Assembly: GCF_016612865.1 (NCBI RefSeq)
Contig: NZ_JAENZZ010000002.1
Span: 1,488,001 to 1,552,000, forward strand
Length of the DNA: 64,000 nt
Direction: 5' to 3'
DNA from: Blastococcus sp. TML/M2B
GTDB taxonomy: Bacteria > Actinomycetota > Actinomycetes > Mycobacteriales > Geodermatophilaceae
A model generated the notes under the pieces. That model saw nothing but the letters and a program-made list of their open reading frames with translations, searched no databases and was not told where the DNA came from. The position numbers and the translations under genes are program-made. Shown here piece after piece: positions 40,941-51,285 of this stretch; positions within the stretch are counted from its first letter, which is position 1, and each line of letters starts with the position of its first letter.

Positions 40941-41816
40941 CGTGGCACGCAGTGCGCGCACCCGGGCGACCAGCTCGTCAGGGCGGTGCAGGTCCGCGGC
41001 CGTCACGTGCAGCACCAGCCACCCCGCGGCGACCAGCCCGTTCAGGCGACGGCGGTCCCGGGCGAACTGCCCCGGCTCGCCGTGCCACGCGCCGTCGTAC
41101 TCGATGGCCAACCGGAGCTCCGGGTAGGCCAGGTCCACCCGGGCGAGGAAACGGCCGGAGCGGTCGCGCACCTCGTACTGGGGGGTCGCAGGCAGGCCGG
41201 CCAGTGCGAGCAGCACGCGCACCCGTGACTCGGGCGGCGACTCGGCCCGCGGATCGGCCAGCGAGATCGCGAGCCTGGCGGAGCGCGCGCCACGCCCGCC
41301 GGCGACCGCCGTCCCCGCGCGAGCGAGCGCCTGCCGGCTCACGACCCCCCGCGCCGTCAGCACGTCGAGCGCCGGGACCGCGTCCAGCAGCGCCTCGGCC
41401 CGGGCGATGTCCAGCGCCGTCCGCACACCGTCGGTGCACCGGAAGCCGTACCGCACCCGCACCTGCTCAGCCGGAATCGACACCTTCCGGATGCGGAGCC
41501 CGTGGACCGGGCCGAAACGCGCGTCCGGCGGCGTGCACACCTCCACGGGCGGATCCGCGTCCACGAGCGAGGGGGCGCCGAGCAGGTAGGCCGCGCTCCG
41601 GCCGCTGAACAACGCCGACGGCGGCGCGAGCAGCCGGGCGCCGCGGATGCGGATCCCGAACGAGTGCGGGAGGTCCGCGTCGGCGTAGATCCCGCGGAAC
41701 AGCCGTCGCCAGGCGGAACTGCGCAGCGCATCCGGGGTGAGCAGCCCGTCGCGGACGACGTCGCGCGCCCGGAACACGCATCCCTCGAGAGCGGCCGGCT
41801 TACTGGGTCGGGGCAC
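40914..41816 (-). CDS. DUF559/Vsr-like nuclease-fold protein with AbiEi-type N-terminal region
   Basis: 300 residues. N-terminal ~100 residues (GVFR/GCVFRARDVVRDGLLTPDALRSSAWRRLFRGIYADADL) resemble the winged-helix part of AbiEi-family antitoxins. The C-terminal region has a restriction-endonuclease-like core: RVDLAYPELRLAIEYDG, then WHGEPGQFARDRRRLNGLVAAGWLVLHV, the DUF559 pattern. Catalytic-type acidic residues D and ExD are present. GTG start lies 6 nt after CAGGCT (41823-41828, minus). Related repeats flank both ends. No partner toxin gene is adjacent. Function unknown. Confidence 0.8.
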   Translation of the reverse strand: MPRPSKPAALEGCVFRARDVVRDGLLTPDALRSSAWRRLFRGIYADADLPHSFGIRIRGARLLAPPSALFSGRSAAYLLGAPSLVDADPPVEVCTPPDARFGPVHGLRIRKVSIPAEQVRVRYGFRCTDGVRTALDIARAEALLDAVPALDVLTARGVVSRQALARAGTAVAGGRGARSARLAISLADPRAESPPESRVRVLLALAGLPATPQYEVRDRSGRFLARVDLAYPELRLAIEYDGAWHGEPGQFARDRRRLNGLVAAGWLVLHVTAADLHRPDELVARVRALRATREGGVPGL

Positions 41817-41869
41817 CCGCAGAGCCTGTCGCGTGGCGGCCCACCCACGTGACCGTCGTCCACAGGCCA

Positions 41870-41937
41870 GCGAGGGCGGGGAACTCGGCCCCTGCGGCGC
41901 CGTCCTGAGCCCCGGAACCCCGCCCTCGCGGACGGAC
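41870..41937. repeat. Inverted-repeat element, right copy
   Basis: Arms GCGAGGGCGGGGAACTCGG and CCCCGGAACCCCGCCCTCGC face each other across ~25 bp. The right arm matches the element at 40880-40940 over about 24 bases in the same orientation, so the DUF559 gene lies between direct copies of a palindromic repeat. Confidence 0.75.
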
Positions 41938-41955
41938 ACCCGCCCCCGGACGCAC

Positions 41956-41992
41956 GGCGGCCCCCGCACCCGGGTCGGGTGCGGGGGCCGCC
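41956..41992 (-). terminator. Terminator of icd
   Basis: 16-bp perfect stem (GGCGGCCCCCGCACCC) with a 5-nt loop, 17 nt after the icd stop codon. Confidence 0.8.
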
Positions 41993-42008
41993 GGTGTCAG
42001 CGCCTACC

Positions 42009-43223
42009 TCAGGCCATGGCCTTCTTGAGGTTGGTGTCGATGGCGCCCAGGAAGTCCTGGGTGGTGAGCCACGGGCTGTCGTTCGAGATCAGCAGCGCGA
42101 GGTCCTTGGTCATCTGGCCGCTCTCGACGGTGTCGATGCAGACCCGCTCGAGGGTCTCGGCGAAGCGGGTGACCTCGGGGGTGCCGTCCAGCTTGCCGCG
42201 GTGCGCGAGGCCCCGGGTCCAGGCGAAGATCGACGCGATCGGGTTGGTCGACGTCTCCTTGCCCTGCTGGTGCTGGCGGTAGTGCCGGGTGACCGTGCCG
42301 TGGGCGGCCTCGGCCTCGACCGTGCGGCCGTCCGGGGTCGCGAGCACCGAGGTCATGAGGCCGAGCGAGCCGAAGCCCTGGGCCACGGTGTCGGACTGCA
42401 CGTCACCGTCGTAGTTCTTGCAGGCCCAGACGTAGCCGCCCTCCCACTTGAGCGAGGCGGCGACCATGTCGTCGATGAGCCGGTGCTCGTAGGTGATGCC
42501 CGCGGTCGCGAACTTCTCCTTGAACTCGGCCTCGAAGACCTCCTCGAAGATGTCCTTGAACCGGCCGTCGTAGGCCTTGAGGATCGTGTTCTTCGTGGAC
42601 AGGTAGACCGGGTAGCCGCGGTCCAGGCCGTAGTTCATCGAGGCGCGCGCGAAGTCGCGGATCGAGTCGTCCAGGTTGTACATCGACAGCGAGACGCCGG
42701 CGCCCGGGGCCTGGAAGACCTCGTGCTCGATCGGCTCGGAGCCGTCGGTCGGCGTGAAGGTCACCGTCAGGGTGCCCGCCGAGGGGAACTTGAAGTCGGT
42801 GGCGCGGTACTGGTCACCGAAGGCGTGGCGGCCGACGATGATCGGCTTGGTCCAGCCCGGCACCAGGCGCGGCACGTTCTGCATGATGATCGGCTCGCGG
42901 AAGATGACGCCGCCCAGGATGTTGCGGATCGTCCCGTTCGGGGACCGCCACATCTTCTTGAGGCCGAACTCCTCGACGCGCGCCTCGTCCGGGGTGATCG
43001 TCGCGCACTTGACGCCGACGCCGTGCTTCTTGATGGCGTTGGCCGAGTCGATGGTGATCTGGTCGTCGGTCGCGTCGCGCGACTCGATGCCCAGGTCGTA
43101 GTACTCCAGGTTCACGTCGAGGTACGGGAGGATCAGCTGGTCCTTGATGAACTGCCAGATGATCCGGGTCATCTCGTCGCCGTCGAGCTCGACGACGGTG
43201 CCCTCGACCTTGATCTTCGCCAC
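42009..43223 (-). CDS. icd: Isocitrate dehydrogenase, NADP-dependent (homodimeric, eukaryote-like type)
   Basis: Oxidative decarboxylation of isocitrate to 2-oxoglutarate in the TCA cycle. 404 residues. [21 protein letters not shown] at the N terminus, the substrate motif [15 protein letters not shown], the metal-binding [26 protein letters not shown] and the NADP-binding [11 protein letters not shown] identify the ~400-residue subfamily. GTG start has an AGAAGGA site upstream. mdh lies just upstream, so two TCA dehydrogenases share a locus. Confidence 0.96.
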   Translation of the reverse strand: MAKIKVEGTVVELDGDEMTRIIWQFIKDQLILPYLDVNLEYYDLGIESRDATDDQITIDSANAIKKHGVGVKCATITPDEARVEEFGLKKMWRSPNGTIRNILGGVIFREPIIMQNVPRLVPGWTKPIIVGRHAFGDQYRATDFKFPSAGTLTVTFTPTDGSEPIEHEVFQAPGAGVSLSMYNLDDSIRDFARASMNYGLDRGYPVYLSTKNTILKAYDGRFKDIFEEVFEAEFKEKFATAGITYEHRLIDDMVAASLKWEGGYVWACKNYDGDVQSDTVAQGFGSLGLMTSVLATPDGRTVEAEAAHGTVTRHYRQHQQGKETSTNPIASIFAWTRGLAHRGKLDGTPEVTRFAETLERVCIDTVESGQMTKDLALLISNDSPWLTTQDFLGAIDTNLKKAMA

Positions 43224-43265
43224 TGTGCGCGTTCCTTCTCTCTGCTTGCTGCTCCGAGCGTTCGC

Positions 43266-44219
43266 TCAGAGGTCGGCTATGTCAGCCTGCTTGGCGCGCA
43301 CGGCCTCGGCTGCGTCGCGCAGCCCGGCCAGCTCGCTCTCGGACAGGTCGCCCTCGACGACCTTCCGCACTCCTCCTCGGCCGATCTCGGCCTCGACGCC
43401 CAGGTACACGCCGCTGATCCCGTACTCGCCGTCGACCCACGCGCACACCGGCATCACGGTGCCGGAGTCCTCCATGACCGCGCGGGCCATGCGGGCCGCG
43501 GCGGCCGACGGCGCGAAGTACGCCGACCCGGTCTTGAGCAGGGCCACCACCTCGGCGCCGCCGTTGCGGGTGCGGTCGACCAGGTGCTCGATGCGGTCGG
43601 CCGCGAGCACCTCGGTGAGCGGCTTGCCGTCGACGGTGCAGCGCGACGGCACGGGCACCATCGTGTCGCCGTGCGAGCCCAGGGTCAGCGTGCGCACCGA
43701 GGAGACGGGGACACCGGTCTCCTCGGCCACGAAGTTGGTGAAGCGGGCGGTGTCGAGCATGCCCGCCTGCCCCATCACCCGCTGCTTCGGGAACCCGCTG
43801 GCCAGCTGCGCCAGCGCGGTCATCTCGTCCAGCGGGTTGGAGACCACGATGAGGACGGCGTCCGGCGAGCCGGCGGCCACCTTCTCCGCCACCTCGCGGA
43901 CGATCTTCGCGTTGGTCTCGATGAGGTCCATCCGGCTCATGCCGGGCTTGCGCGGGATGCCCGCGGTGATGACGACGACGTCGGAGCCCTCGGTGCCCTC
44001 GTAGGACCCGCCCCCGATGCCGACGACCTCGGTCTCGAAGCCCTCGATGGGCCGCGACTGGTTCATGTCGAGGGCCAGGCCCTCGGGCTTGCCCTCGACG
44101 ATGTCGGTGAGCACGACGGTCTCGAAGATGTCGTACTCGGCGAGACGGAGAGCGGTCGTGGAGCCGTAGAAGCCGGCGCCCACCACGGTGACCTTGCCGT
44201 TCCGAGGCTTGTCTGCCAT
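43266..44219 (-). CDS. mdh: Malate dehydrogenase (LDH-like type)
   Basis: NAD-dependent malate to oxaloacetate, 317 residues. Rossmann VVGAGFYGSTTALRLAE, TAGIPRKPGMSR active loop with substrate Arg, VVSNPLDEM and the catalytic His in LGSHGDTMVP. ATG 44219 lies 7 nt after a TAGGTT box (44227-44232, minus), so translation is probably leaderless; a TTG three codons upstream is less likely. icd follows after 42 bp. Confidence 0.95.
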   Translation of the reverse strand: MADKPRNGKVTVVGAGFYGSTTALRLAEYDIFETVVLTDIVEGKPEGLALDMNQSRPIEGFETEVVGIGGGSYEGTEGSDVVVITAGIPRKPGMSRMDLIETNAKIVREVAEKVAAGSPDAVLIVVSNPLDEMTALAQLASGFPKQRVMGQAGMLDTARFTNFVAEETGVPVSSVRTLTLGSHGDTMVPVPSRCTVDGKPLTEVLAADRIEHLVDRTRNGGAEVVALLKTGSAYFAPSAAAARMARAVMEDSGTVMPVCAWVDGEYGISGVYLGVEAEIGRGGVRKVVEGDLSESELAGLRDAAEAVRAKQADIADL

Positions 44220-44276
44220 GCGCGCCAACCTAGCGCCGCGGAGGCCGTCGCGCGCCAGCGGGGGCGCTGCGACGTC

Positions 44277-44582
44277 TCACGGTGCGGGAATGGCGACGGC
44301 GATGACGCTGAGCGCCAGACCGGCCGCCGTGAGCAGCACGACGTCCACCGGCCGGCTCCGGACGGCGAGGAAGCCGACCCGGCGCTCGGGCAGCAGCAGC
44401 CGCAGCACCGCGGCCGCGACGAGCGCCAGGCCCATGACGACCAGCCCGGTCCGCCAGTGCTCGACGGTCACCAGCAGCAGCCCGACCACCACGGCGGCGA
44501 GCACCGCCAGCAGCGGGAGCTGGCGGACCAGCCCGGCGACGAACGGCCGTCGGACGTAGAGCGGCGGCCGATCCCCGGTCAC
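44277..44582 (-). CDS. DUF3017 membrane protein
   Basis: 101 residues with three hydrophobic segments ([56 protein letters not shown]) and the conserved [16 protein letters not shown] between the second and third. DUF3017 genes regularly follow folD in actinobacteria. The GTG start overlaps the folD stop (GTGA). Function unknown. Confidence 0.82.
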   Translation of the reverse strand: MTGDRPPLYVRRPFVAGLVRQLPLLAVLAAVVVGLLLVTVEHWRTGLVVMGLALVAAAVLRLLLPERRVGFLAVRSRPVDVVLLTAAGLALSVIAVAIPAP

Positions 44583-45448
44583 GCGGTGAGGGCCTCGGCG
44601 GCGGCTGCCTGCTCGGCGGCCAGGACGACGTTCTGCAGCAGCATCGCCCGGGTCATCGGGCCCACGCCGCCGGGGTTGGGGGCCACGAACCCGGCCACGT
44701 CGACGACGTCCTTCGCGACGTCGCCGGCGATCTTGCCGTCGACCCGGCTGACGCCCACGTCGAGGACGGCGGCGCCCGGCTTGACCAGGTCGGCGGTGAT
44801 CAGGCCGGGCACGCCGGCGGCGGCCACGACGACGTCGGCCGTGCGCAGGTGCGCGGCGAGGTCGCGGGTGCCGGTGTGGCACAGCGTCACGGTGGCGTTC
44901 TCGGTGCGGCGGGTGAGCAGCAGGCCCAGCGGCCGCCCGACGGTGATCCCCCGGCCGACGACGACGACCTCGGCGCCGGCGATCGGCACCTCGTAGCGGC
45001 GCAGCAGCTCGACGATGCCGACCGGCGTGCAGGGCAGCGGCCCGGGGACGTTGAGCACCAGCCGGCCCAGGTTCACCGGGTGCAGCCCGTCGGCGTCCTT
45101 GGCCGGGTCCATCGCCTCGAGCACGACGCTCTCGTCGATGCCGGCGGGAAGGGGCAGCTGCACGATGTAGCCGGTGCAGGCCGGGTCGGCGTTGAGCTCC
45201 TCGACGACGGCGAGCACGTCGGCGAGCGTCGCGGTGGCGGGCAGCTCGCGCTGGATGCTGGCGATGCCGACCTGCGCGCAGTCGGAGTGCTTGGCGTTGA
45301 CGTACCAGCGGCTGCCCGGGTCGTCACCGACCAGCAGGGTGCCGAGCCCCGGCCGGTGGCCGGCCGCGGTCAGCGCCGCCACCCGCCCGGTCAGTTCGGA
45401 GCGGATCGCCGCTGCCGTCGCCTTGCCGTCCAGGATCGTCGCGGGCAC
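44579..45448 (-). CDS. folD: Methylenetetrahydrofolate dehydrogenase/cyclohydrolase
   Basis: Bifunctional enzyme interconverting methylene- and formyl-tetrahydrofolate, the one-carbon donor used by PurN and PurH encoded nearby. 289 residues: [71 protein letters not shown] and [17 protein letters not shown] is 6 nt after CACACT (45455-45460, minus), possibly leaderless. Confidence 0.96.
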   Translation of the reverse strand: MPATILDGKATAAAIRSELTGRVAALTAAGHRPGLGTLLVGDDPGSRWYVNAKHSDCAQVGIASIQRELPATATLADVLAVVEELNADPACTGYIVQLPLPAGIDESVVLEAMDPAKDADGLHPVNLGRLVLNVPGPLPCTPVGIVELLRRYEVPIAGAEVVVVGRGITVGRPLGLLLTRRTENATVTLCHTGTRDLAAHLRTADVVVAAAGVPGLITADLVKPGAAVLDVGVSRVDGKIAGDVAKDVVDVAGFVAPNPGGVGPMTRAMLLQNVVLAAEQAAAAEALTA

Positions 45449-45543
45449 GGGGACAGTGTGCCCGAGAGCTGCCGGGACCGGGGCCGCGGTCCTAGGCTCC
45501 GACGCAGCGGGTCCCCCCGGACCCGCGCGGCCGGAGGTGCGAC

Positions 45544-46050
45544 GTGACCGAACGCGACCAGAGCCCCGTCGGAGCGAGCCCCGGCACGACGGCCCCCGTC
45601 TGGTCGGCGGAGCCGGTCGCCGTCCGCGGGCCGGACAGCCTCGGCGGACTGCTGCTCATCCTCGCCGGCCTCGCCGCCGCGCTCAGCCTGGTGCTCGACT
45701 GGGTCGACGACCTCGACGGCACCGGCCTGGACCTGGTGCGCGACGGGTTCGACGACCTGGACTCGCTCGTCGACACCGGGCTGTGGCAGCCGATGGCGGT
45801 GGTGCTCGGCGGCGGGGTGCTGCTCGTGCTCGGCGTCCTGATGTGGCTGCCGGCCCGCTCGCACCGCCTCCTCGGGCTGCTCGGGCTGCTGGTCAGCGGC
45901 CTGGTGGTGTGGGCGGTCGTCGTGCCGCTGCAGGACGCCGACTGGCGGCTGGGCACCTTCGGCCCGGGCTTCTGGTGCGCGATCGCCGTCGCCGTCCTCG
46001 GGGTGCTCGGCAGCCTCAAGGCCCTGCTCACCGGCCGCAGGTACTACTGA
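45544..46050 (+). CDS. Small membrane protein, unknown
   Basis: 168 residues: a polar N terminus of ~30 residues and four hydrophobic segments ([77 protein letters not shown]). The GTG has a strong GGAGGT site 5 nt upstream; a TAGGCT -10 box lies at 45493-45498. Convergent with purH, 10 bp away. Not recognised beyond this. Confidence 0.75.
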   Translation: MTERDQSPVGASPGTTAPVWSAEPVAVRGPDSLGGLLLILAGLAAALSLVLDWVDDLDGTGLDLVRDGFDDLDSLVDTGLWQPMAVVLGGGVLLVLGVLMWLPARSHRLLGLLGLLVSGLVVWAVVVPLQDADWRLGTFGPGFWCAIAVAVLGVLGSLKALLTGRRYY

Positions 46051-46060
46051 CCGCAGCGCC

Positions 46061-47611
46061 TCAGTGCGCGAAGTGCCGCGTGCCGGTCAGGTAGAGCGGC
46101 ACGCCCGCGGCGGCCGCCGCGGCGACGACCTCCTCGTCGCGCACGGACCCACCGGGCTGGACGACGGCGCGGACACCGGCGTCGAGCAGCACCTGCAGCC
46201 CGTCGGCGAAGGGGAAGAACGCGTCGGACGCCGCGACCGAGCCGGCCGCCCGCTCCCCCGCCCGCGCGACGGCCAGCCGGGCGGAGTCCACCCGGTTGAC
46301 CTGGCCCATGCCGACGCCGACGGTCGCCCGGTCGTGGGCGAGCAGGATCGCGTTGCTCTTCACCGCGCGCACCGCCCGCCAGGCGAAGACGAGGTCGTCG
46401 AGGCCGGCGGCGTCCAGCGGCTCGCCGGCCGCCAGCGTCCAGGTGGTCGGGTCGTCGCCGGTGGCGTCGATGCGGTCGGTGGCCTGCAGCAGCAGCCCGC
46501 CGCTGATCGGCCGCAGCTCGGCGGCCGCACCCGGCAGGTGCGGCAGGCGCAGCAGCCGGATGTTCTTCTTGCCGGTCAGCACGCGGACGGCGTCGTCGGT
46601 GAACGACGGCGCGACGACGACCTCGGTGAACACCTCGGCGACCTGCTCGGCCGTCGTCAGGTCGATCTCCCGGTTCGCCGCGATGACGCCGCCGAACGCC
46701 GACAGCGGGTCGCAGGCGTGCGCCTTGCGGTGGGCGGCCGCGATGTCCGGGCCGACGGCGATCCCGCACGGGTTGGCGTGCTTGATGATCGCCACGCAGG
46801 GGTCGGCGTGGTCGTGCGCGGCCCGCCAGGCGGCGTCGGTGTCGACGTAGTTGTTGTAGGACATCGCCTTGCCGTGCAGCTGCTCGGCGTGCGCCAGCCC
46901 GGGCGTGCTGCCGCGGTACAGCGCGGCGCCCTGGTGCGGGTTCTCCCCGTACCGGAGGACCTCGGCCCGCTCCCAGCTCGCCCCGACCCACTCCGGGAAG
47001 TCCGACGTCCCGTCGGGCGCGAGCACGCTGCTCATCCACGAGGCGACCGCGATGTCGTAGGAGGCCGTGTGCCGGAAGGCCGCCGCCGCCAGCCCCTGCC
47101 GCTCGGCGAGGGTGAAGCCGCCCTCGCCGACGGCGGCCAGCACGTCGCCGTAGCGCGCCGGGTCGACGACGACGGCGACCGACGGGTGGTTCTTGGCCGC
47201 GGCGCGCACCATCGCCGGGCCGCCGATGTCGATCTGCTCGACGCACTCGTCGGACGAGGCGCCCGAGGCGACCGTCTCGGTGAACGGGTAGAGGTTCACC
47301 ACGACGAGGTCGAAGGCGGCGATGCCCAGCTCGTCCAGCTGGGCGACGTGCTCGGGCCTGCGGCGGTCGGCCAGGATCCCGGCGTGCACGGCGGGGTGCA
47401 GCGTCTTCACCCGCCCGTCGAGGCACTCGGGGAACCCGGTCACCTGCTCGACGGGGGTCACCGGGATGCCGGCGTCGGCGATGCGGCGGGCGGTGGCGCC
47501 GGTGCTGACCAGCTCCACCCCGGCACCGGCCAGCCCGCGGGCCAGCTCCTCGATGCCGGTCTTGTCGTAGACGCCGAGCAGGGCGCGACGGATCGGGCTG
47601 CGGTCGCTCAT
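46061..47611 (-). CDS. purH: AICAR transformylase/IMP cyclohydrolase
   Basis: Last two steps of IMP synthesis. 516 residues: N-terminal IMP cyclohydrolase domain ([56 protein letters not shown]) and C-terminal transformylase domain ([39 protein letters not shown]). ATG overlaps the purN stop (ATGA), so PurN and PurH are co-translated. Confidence 0.97.
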   Translation of the reverse strand: MSDRSPIRRALLGVYDKTGIEELARGLAGAGVELVSTGATARRIADAGIPVTPVEQVTGFPECLDGRVKTLHPAVHAGILADRRRPEHVAQLDELGIAAFDLVVVNLYPFTETVASGASSDECVEQIDIGGPAMVRAAAKNHPSVAVVVDPARYGDVLAAVGEGGFTLAERQGLAAAAFRHTASYDIAVASWMSSVLAPDGTSDFPEWVGASWERAEVLRYGENPHQGAALYRGSTPGLAHAEQLHGKAMSYNNYVDTDAAWRAAHDHADPCVAIIKHANPCGIAVGPDIAAAHRKAHACDPLSAFGGVIAANREIDLTTAEQVAEVFTEVVVAPSFTDDAVRVLTGKKNIRLLRLPHLPGAAAELRPISGGLLLQATDRIDATGDDPTTWTLAAGEPLDAAGLDDLVFAWRAVRAVKSNAILLAHDRATVGVGMGQVNRVDSARLAVARAGERAAGSVAASDAFFPFADGLQVLLDAGVRAVVQPGGSVRDEEVVAAAAAAGVPLYLTGTRHFAH

Positions 47612-48222
47612 CGGGAGCTCTCGTCCTCTCGTTCGGCGGCCACCAGTCGGGCCACCGTCTCCACCAGGAGCTCGCGCTCCACGGCCTTGATGCGTTCGTG
47701 CAGGCGGGGTTCGTCGTCGTCGGGCAGCACCGGCACCTCGCGCTGGGCGAGCACCGGGCCGGTGTCCACGCCGGCGTCGACGAGGTGCACCGTCGAGCCG
47801 GTCACCGTCGCCCCGGCGGCCAGGGCGTCGCGCACGGCGTGCGCGCCGGGGAAGGCCGGCAGCAGCGCGGGGTGGGTGTTGATCAGCCGCCCGCCGAAGG
47901 CGTCCAGCACCGCCGGGCCGACGATCTTCATGAACCCGGCGGAGACGACGAGGTCGGGGGCGAAACCGGCGACCTCGGCCGCCAGCGCACGGTCCCAGGC
48001 GGCGCGGTCGGCGTGGTCGCGCAGCGCGCAGACGAACGTCGGGATGCCGCGCCGGGTGGCGTGCTCGAGGCCCGCGGCCGGGCGGTCGGCCCCGACGGCG
48101 ACGACGTCCACCGGGTAGGCCGGGTCGTCGGTCGCGTCCAGGAGCGCCGCGCAGAGCGAGCCGGTGCCCGACAGGAGGACGACGACCCGTGCCCGCGCCG
48201 TCGATCGCCCGGGGCCGCCCAC
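47608..48222 (-). CDS. purN: Phosphoribosylglycinamide formyltransferase
   Basis: Formylates GAR with 10-formyl-THF in purine synthesis. 204 residues: [60 protein letters not shown] with catalytic Asn/His, and [24 protein letters not shown] start is 6 nt after TAGGGT (48229-48234, minus): leaderless. Follows the DUF6350 gene by 19 bp, as in M. tuberculosis Rv0955-Rv0956. Confidence 0.96.
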   Translation of the reverse strand: MGGPGRSTARARVVVLLSGTGSLCAALLDATDDPAYPVDVVAVGADRPAAGLEHATRRGIPTFVCALRDHADRAAWDRALAAEVAGFAPDLVVSAGFMKIVGPAVLDAFGGRLINTHPALLPAFPGAHAVRDALAAGATVTGSTVHLVDAGVDTGPVLAQREVPVLPDDDEPRLHERIKAVERELLVETVARLVAAEREDESSR

Positions 48223-48241
48223 GCCGCGACCCTATCCGCCG

Positions 48242-49438
48242 TCAGGAGGCGAGGCGCCAGCGGCTGAACGCGGCCGCGACCGCCGCCGCGATCCCGGCCT
48301 GCGCCGCGATCGCCACGCCGGTCGCGATCGGCGGTGCGCCGACGTCGGCCAGGGCGCCGTCGCCCAGCGAGCCACCCGCCGTCCAGACGAGCAGGCCGCA
48401 GGCCACCCCGGTCAGCACCCCGGCGAGCACGCCGGCCAGGCCCGCCACCACGGCGCCGCCGTCGCCGGGCAGCAGGCGGCGGGCGAGGGTGCGGCCCGCC
48501 ACGAGGCCGGCCAGCACGGGCACCGCCTGCGACGCGAACGCCAGCAGGGGCACCGCCTGGGTGTCGGGCAGCGCCGCGAGCAGCGGCAGCGCGGGCACCG
48601 CGCCCAGCGTCACGCCGTGCACCGAGACGACCGTGCCGCTGCCGACGGCGAACCCCGGCCCGGCGGCCAGGCCGAGGACGGCGGCGGCGGCGTTGGGCAG
48701 CAGCAGCACGCACAGCCCCAGCAGGCCGAGCGCGCCGGCGCCCGCGCCGCCGATCCCGCCGGAGACGGCGGCGTACCCGTCGGCGTCGGCGGCCACGGCG
48801 ATCGCGACGACGGCGAGGCACAGCGCGAGCGCGGTCAGCACCCCGGCGAGGACGCCGCGCAGCAGCGGCCGGGTCTGCCCGGGCAGCTGGTCCAGCGCGG
48901 TGTCCACCGCGCCCGACTCGCGCGCGGCTCCCCAGCCGGCCGCTGCGACCGCGAGCAGCGCGCTGCCGAGGAGCGCGCGGAGCAGGCCGACCTCGGCGCC
49001 GGGGCCGTCCAGCAGCAGCGCCAGCACGGCGGTGAGGACGACGTGCGCGGCCGCGAGGACGCCGACGGCGGCGGCCGTCTCGCGCGGCCCGGTCAGGTCG
49101 CCGAGCCGCACGACCACGCGCCCGGCGGCCGACAGGCACCAGGCGATGCCGAGGGTGAGCAGCAGCGGGGCGAGCACGATCGGGCCGGATGCCACCGTGA
49201 TGCCGGCCCCCTGGGCGAGCAGCCACAGCAGGCCGGCGAGCACCAGCGACCCACCGGCCCCCTGACCGCCGGTGGGGTCGAGGGTGTCGACGACGCCGAC
49301 GGCCAGCCAGAGCACGCCGAGCCCGACGACCGAGGCCGCGGCGGCCCCGGCGAGCGCCAGCGCCGTCGTCGGAAGCGGACCGGTCGTCCGGCCGCCGTCC
49401 GGGCCCCGGCGGGGCAGACGTGCGAGCAGCGGGACCAC
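48242..49438 (-). CDS. DUF6350 polytopic membrane protein
   Basis: 398 residues, very hydrophobic, about ten to eleven membrane segments rich in Ala/Leu/Gly/Val. PGFAVGSGTVVSVHGVTLGAVPALPLLAALP is a conserved-looking loop of this family. The gene sits next to purN across actinobacteria, but no function is established. GTG 49438 lies 6 nt after GAGAGT (49445-49450, minus), so a leaderless start is plausible; an upstream extension to 49480 has no site. Confidence 0.8.
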   Translation of the reverse strand: MVPLLARLPRRGPDGGRTTGPLPTTALALAGAAAASVVGLGVLWLAVGVVDTLDPTGGQGAGGSLVLAGLLWLLAQGAGITVASGPIVLAPLLLTLGIAWCLSAAGRVVVRLGDLTGPRETAAAVGVLAAAHVVLTAVLALLLDGPGAEVGLLRALLGSALLAVAAAGWGAARESGAVDTALDQLPGQTRPLLRGVLAGVLTALALCLAVVAIAVAADADGYAAVSGGIGGAGAGALGLLGLCVLLLPNAAAAVLGLAAGPGFAVGSGTVVSVHGVTLGAVPALPLLAALPDTQAVPLLAFASQAVPVLAGLVAGRTLARRLLPGDGGAVVAGLAGVLAGVLTGVACGLLVWTAGGSLGDGALADVGAPPIATGVAIAAQAGIAAAVAAAFSRWRLAS

Positions 49439-49478
49439 GGCACCACTCTCGCAAGCCCGCGCCGCAGGTGGTCGGCGC

Positions 49479-49519
49479 ACGCGCCCGGGGGGCGCCGAAA
49501 AGCCGCCACCCGGGCGCGT
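49479..49519 (-). terminator. Hairpin after the four-gene membrane cluster
   Basis: 11-bp perfect outer stem ACGCGCCCGGG/CCCGGGCGCGT with a partly paired interior, 5 nt after the stop at 49524 and before the DUF6350 promoter. Confidence 0.6.
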
Positions 49520-49523
49520 CCGC

Positions 49524-50373
49524 TCACGCTCCGCGGTCGGGCACCCCTGGCTGCGGCGTCGGCGGGGTGTGCCCGCGCTGCGGCCGCAGGAGCGCGAGCA
49601 CCGCGAGGACGACGGCGGCCACGGCCGTGAGCAGCGCGAGGAAGGCGACGACGCTGAACCCGACCTCGTCGCCCGGCCCGTCGGCGAGGGCGAGCGCGTC
49701 GATCCAGGTGATGAGGAACAGCAGCAGCGCCAGCCCGGTGAGCCCCACCGTCACGACGCGGTGCGGCACGGGCACCCGCACGGTCGTGAACGCCGGGAGC
49801 AGCACCCAGACGGCGGCGGCGAGGAGGAGCAGCCAGGCGAGGACGGCCGGGCCGGTCGCGTAGCCGATCTCGAAGGTGAACAGCCCGCGGCCGCCGACCG
49901 CGTCGCTGAACCCGTTGGTCGTCGTGTCGAAGCCGTCCAGCCCCTCGCCCTCGAAGCCGTACCAGGGCAGCAGCATGAACAGCGTGAACAGCACGGCGCA
50001 GCCGGCGGACGAACCACTCGAGGAGCGCGACCTTCGAGAAGTCCGCGGAGGACGACCGGCCCGGCGCGCCGTAGGGCGGCCGGCCGTAGGGGTCCTGCGG
50101 AGGCGTGCCCCACGGCTGCTGCGGCGGCGGCCCCCACTGCGGGCCGGGCTGCTGCGGGTGCTGCGGGTGCCGCGGCTGCTGTCCCCACGGCGGGGGCTGC
50201 TGCCCGTACGGGGGAGGCTGCTGTCCCCACGGCGGCGGCTGCTGGCCCTGGGGCGGCTGCTGCCCGTACGGGGGCGGCTGCTGACCCTGGGGAGGTTGCT
50301 GGCCGTACGGCGGAGGTTGCTGGCCGTAGGGCGGCTGCTGTCCCGGGGGCGGTGGCGGAGGCGGACTGGTCAT
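49524..50373 (-). CDS. Pro/Gln/Gly-rich membrane protein, frame broken by +1 base
   Basis: About 282 residues once one base near 50002-50006 is removed. Residues 1-115 are repeats of PPYGQQPP and PPWGQQPP type, then FSKVALLEWFVR followed, in the other frame, by four membrane segments (VLFTLFMLLPWYGFEG, TGPAVLAWLLLLAAAVWVLLPA, VGLTGLALLLFLITWI, VVAFLALLTAVAAVVLAVLALL). Similar layout to the Rv0954-type antigen found at this place in mycobacteria. Role unknown; the repeat tail may act as a cytoplasmic or wall-facing tether. Confidence 0.78.
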
Positions 50374-50411
50374 GGCGGGCCACTCCTCGGCGGTCGGTCG
50401 ATCACGGCAGG

Positions 50412-51285
50412 TCAGTCGAACTCGAGCGAGCAGTCGCCCCGCTGCTGGACGGCGCTGTACCCACCGCAGGTGCTGCCGTAGTACTCGTAGTCCGAGCCGT
50501 ACTCGGAACTCCCAGTACAGGTCGTCGCAGTCGACGAAGCTTCCCTCGGCGCAGGCCTGGGCGAGCTCGTCGAGCCACGGGTCCCAGTCGCGGTCCGAGC
50601 GGTCGACCGGGATCTCGTCGGCCGCACCGGAGGGGACCGAGCCGGACGACGCCGCATCCCGGAACTCCGACCAGTCCTGCACCTCCCCGGCCAGCGGCGG
50701 GGCCAGCTGCCCCACGGCCAGCCCGGCCGCGCCGACCACCGCGGCGCCGAGTGCGCCCGCGGCGAGCGCCCAGCCGATGCCGCGGGCGGCGATGGACCGG
50801 GGGCGCCCGGCCGCACCGGGCGCGAGCGCCCGGGCGATCGCCTGCTCGGCGGCGGCCCGCTCCCCCGACTCGTACCAGGAGCGGGACGGCGCCAGCCCGG
50901 CGAGCACCGCGATCGCCGCGCCCAGCAGCGCCACGAGCGCGCTGGTCACCGTCCGGGTGCCGTCGGCGTCCTGAGCCAGCTCGACACCCAGGACGACCAG
51001 GGCGAGCACCGCCAGGGCGGCGGCGGAGCCGCGGAGCAGGCCCCCGCCGCGCCGGAGCACCGCGGCGACCGCCCCGCCGACCAGGCCGGCGCCGGTGGCG
51101 AGCGCCGCCGTCAGGACGACGATGCGCTCGTCCGCCGCGCGCCACTCCAGCGGCGCGACGAGGTCCCCGAGGTCGGCGACCTCGGTCGCGACGACGAGGG
51201 CGACCATGGCGGGCACGGTCAGCGCCGCCGCGGCGACGACGGTCGCCGGCGGGAGCGGGGTGCCGGGGTGGGACGGCGCGGTCAT
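50412..51285 (-). CDS. Membrane protein with acidic C-terminal domain, frame broken by +1 base
   Basis: About 290 residues after dropping one base near 50506-50508. Four to five membrane segments (VVAAAALTVPAMVALVVAT, AALAVLALVVLGVEL, SALVALLGAAIAVLAGL, ARGIGWALAAGALGAAVVGAAGLAV) precede a Cys/Tyr/Asp-rich tail with WDPWLDELAQACAEGSFVDCDDLYWES and EYYGSTCGGYS, which resembles the secreted Cys-containing tail seen in other actinobacterial membrane proteins. ATG overlaps the upstream stop (ATGA). Function unknown. Confidence 0.72.

Noticed and set aside
40914-41816. Complete AbiE-type toxin-antitoxin or restriction-modification system
   Set aside because: Only one gene is present between the repeats; no AbiEii toxin, methyltransferase or other partner lies beside it.
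46300-46850. Ser/Arg/Ala-rich plus-strand open frames inside purH
   Set aside because: Composition typical of antisense frames in GC-rich DNA and fully covered by purH motifs on the minus strand.
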